A stretch of 43,122 nucleotides of DNA from JAYEJW01 sp034716535 (GTDB taxonomy: Bacteria > Pseudomonadota > Gammaproteobacteria > Chromatiales > Chromatiaceae), in NCBI GenBank assembly GCA_034716535.1, contig JAYEJW010000056.1, positions 1 through 43,122 of the forward strand. The letters run 5' to 3'. Shown piece by piece: positions 41,545-43,122 of this stretch. The stretch's first letter is position 1; each line of letters starts with the position of its first letter. The notes under the pieces were generated by a model. That model had not been told where the DNA came from. It saw nothing but the letters and a program-made list of their open reading frames with translations, and searched no databases. A program made the position numbers and the translations under genes.

Positions 41545-42762
41545 TCAGAATCGATAGCCTTTTGGGATGACGGCCACACCGCTCTCGGACAGGGCGAAGC
41601 GCTCCCGATCTGCGGCCAGATCGAAGCCGATCCGGGTGCCGCGGGGTATATGCACATCCTTATCGACGATGCAGTTACGCAGATGGCAACCCTCGTCCAC
41701 ACGGACCCCGTCAAACAGGATCGACTCGTCGACGATGGTCTGATCCATCACCCGCACTCGCGGGAACAGGATGGAGTGATTGACGCCGCCGCCGACGATC
41801 AGGGTGCCGGCAGCGAGCATCGAGTTGACGAAGATGCCCTCGGTGCCGGACTGTCCCGGTACGGTGCGGGCCGGCGGATGCTGGCCCTGATAGGTGTGGA
41901 TCTTCCAGTCCTCCTGATACAGGTCAAGGGGCGCTTCTGCACGCAGCAGGGCGATATTGGCCTGATAGTAAGCGTCGATGGAACCCAGGCCGCACCAATA
42001 TCGGTCAGGCGTGACGCGCCCGCGGTCCTGGCCAAAGCGGTAACCCAGCACCCGTTGCGAGGCCAACAATGACGGAACCACCTCTCCCATCAGGTCGCGG
42101 GTCTCACCGACCTGGCCCTCCATGCGCTCCAGCTCCTTGAGCAACACCTCCTTGTCGAAGAGATAGACCCCCATCGTCGTGAGCCGCGCGTCGCCGGTCC
42201 CGTCGGTGGCATCATCGGCATGGGGGCCGGTCATCGTGGCCATATCGACGACGCGCTCCTCGTCGTCCAGGGTCACGACCGGACCTCTGTCTGCGTCACC
42301 CGCACCCCTCAGGGCGAGACTGATCCCTGCGTTGCGCTCTGCGTGGGCGCGGATCATCTCCGCATAGTCCATGCGGTAGATGTAGCCGCCATCGAGCACC
42401 AAGATCTGGCGGGCCGGACTGCGCTCCAGGAGGAAGCGGTTCTGACGGATGGCGTCGAAGGCGCCGGCATACCAGCTTGAGCCGTCCCGCATCTGCGGCG
42501 GTACCGGGGTTATGAACTCGCCCAGCTCCGAGTTGAACATGGACCAGCCGTCGCGCAGGTGCTTGTGCAGCGAATGGGACTTGTACTGGGTCAGGACCAG
42601 CACTTGGCGCAGTCCGGAATTCAGGCAATTGGCAAGCGTGAAATCGATGACGCGGTACTTACCGCCGAAGGGCAACGCGGCCTTCGGGCGATGCAGGGTC
42701 AGCGGATCGGGGCCGAGGCCGCGATCGGTCGCAATGACGAGGGTTAGGGTATCCGGTGACAT
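41545..42762 (-). CDS. glgC: GlgC-like glucose-1-phosphate adenylyltransferase with altered N-terminal loop
   Basis: 405 residues, the normal length for bacterial ADP-glucose pyrophosphorylase, with a nucleotidyltransferase domain and a C-terminal left-handed beta-helix (VNHSILFPRVRVMDQTIVDESILFDGVRV). The body is typical: KAALPFGGKYRVIDFTLANCLNSGL, LTQYKSHSLHKHLRDGW, and RDLMGEVVPSLL. The usual glycine-rich loop AGGRGSRLGPLT reads ATDRGLGPDPLT, so the GG pair and the Arg that contact the nucleotide are missing. It may be a catalytically weak or regulatory subunit. Convergent with the unknown anchored gene. Confidence 0.85.
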   Translation of the reverse strand: MSPDTLTLVIATDRGLGPDPLTLHRPKAALPFGGKYRVIDFTLANCLNSGLRQVLVLTQYKSHSLHKHLRDGWSMFNSELGEFITPVPPQMRDGSSWYAGAFDAIRQNRFLLERSPARQILVLDGGYIYRMDYAEMIRAHAERNAGISLALRGAGDADRGPVVTLDDEERVVDMATMTGPHADDATDGTGDARLTTMGVYLFDKEVLLKELERMEGQVGETRDLMGEVVPSLLASQRVLGYRFGQDRGRVTPDRYWCGLGSIDAYYQANIALLRAEAPLDLYQEDWKIHTYQGQHPPARTVPGQSGTEGIFVNSMLAAGTLIVGGGVNHSILFPRVRVMDQTIVDESILFDGVRVDEGCHLRNCIVDKDVHIPRGTRIGFDLAADRERFALSESGVAVIPKGYRF

Positions 42763-42804
42763 GGTCCTCTCGTGGTGCGGACTGGACCGCCGGGTCTCTC
42801 CGGG

Positions 42805-42924
42805 CTATTGCGCATAGAGCCGAACGATCCAGGGGATAGCGTTGACGACGCCGACGGCGTTGGCACAGAGCATCACCACGGCGGCAATCAGAATTATCGT
42901 CAGGGAAAGTCGATGAATGTCCAC
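42805..42924 (-). CDS. Possible small membrane protein upstream of glgC
   Basis: 39 residues from a GTG start: MDIHRLSLTIILIAAVVMLCANAVGVVNAIPWIVRLYAQ, with one predicted membrane helix and GGGAAAAC upstream of the start. It precedes the GlgC-like gene by 42 nt. No homologue is known to me, and such short open frames arise by chance, so this is tentative. Confidence 0.35.
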   Translation of the reverse strand: MDIHRLSLTIILIAAVVMLCANAVGVVNAIPWIVRLYAQ

Positions 42925-43122
42925 ATCGTTTTCCCGCACTTTCCAGTCGTTTCCATACTGGCACGGTTCACCAATACGCGAAAGGAAAAAGCAGGCTCAA
43001 CCCATCTTTGTCACCGCATCTGATAATATCCAATAATAACATTGGGTTATGAATGTTTGTCTCTCGTTATGGCACTACGGTTTGTGATTTACGGTGCGAC
43101 AATGGTCTTCTGTGTCTTGCCT

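Noticed and set aside
42951..42966. TGGCACGGTTCACCAA as a sigma54 promoter near the right end
   Set aside because: A perfect -24-like sequence, but no GC at the -12 position and no gene in that direction.
43030..43045. CCAAT-N6-ATTGG inverted repeat near the window end
   Set aside because: Short A/T-rich arms with no gene context in the remaining bases; too little to call an operator.

Overview
The window looks like part of the chromosome of a GC-rich gammaproteobacterium, probably a sulfur-oxidising chemolithotroph of the Chromatiales/Ectothiorhodospiraceae kind. That placement is inferred from gene content (DsrE-like protein, cysteine desulfurase, rhodaneses, sulfur-module regulators, GlgC) and codon style, not from a marker gene. 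There are no rRNA, tRNA, CRISPR or transposase genes. Most of the region is a metal-resistance and envelope-stress island.

Layout. (1) 1-6335, minus strand: a sulfur/redox operon. It runs DsrE-like protein, small unknown protein, shortened cystathionine gamma-synthase-like enzyme, frameshifted cysteine desulfurase, metallo-beta-lactamase-fold protein without its usual metal ligands, and a membrane polyferredoxin fused to a GltD-like flavoprotein. It is headed by a chimeric relic (6054-6335) of a desaturase/rhodanese pair whose intact paralogue lies at 38604-40458. (2) 6455-7120: ArsR-rhodanese regulator with a palindromic operator. (3) 7239-10455: SHOCT protein, Met-rich Spy/CpxP-like protein, and a divergent OmpR/HK pair whose sensor has a Met/His-rich loop. 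(4) 10723-12954: MerR-type promoter, MerT-like and MerP-like proteins, outer-membrane protein and MerR regulator. (5) 13026-25520: GNPDL-repeat protein, HMA-like protein, hydrolase, two antiporters, a methyltransferase/YHS/DUF5676 operon, a P-type ATPase with a CPD motif, DUF1566 protein, a membrane HAMP-(p)ppGpp synthetase and an NfeD-like protein. (6) 25582-34295, minus strand: CopA-type ATPase, YncE-like propeller, VTT and PAP2 membrane proteins, His-tailed cytochrome c, Met-rich protein, glycosyltransferase and two tiny paralogous membrane proteins. (7) 34720-37816: a divergent histidine kinase / sigma54 response regulator pair. (8) 37835-41446: second ArsR-rhodanese with desaturase and VTT-rhodanese fusion, then an unknown anchored protein. 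(9) 41545-42762: GlgC-like protein.

The main result is regulatory. Five clear sigma54 (-24/-12) promoters and one weaker one lie before the metal/envelope operons. Each faces a tandem pair of 15-bp dyads (consensus TYAACGNNNCGTTRA, 5-nt A/T linker, 20-nt repeat). The distance from the pair's centre to the -24 GG is nearly constant at about 105-110 nt. The only sigma54 activator seen here is the response regulator at 36446-37816. The simplest model is therefore one two-component system, similar in logic to ZraSR, controlling most of the island: P-type ATPases, HMA/YHS proteins, Met-rich and GNPDL secreted proteins, small membrane proteins, a glycosyltransferase and possibly the membrane (p)ppGpp synthetase.

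Several genes carry lesions: an in-frame deletion at 5114, a deletion chimera at about 6140, and frameshifts at about 3455 and 24188. These could be real decay or assembly errors. Raw reads are needed to decide.
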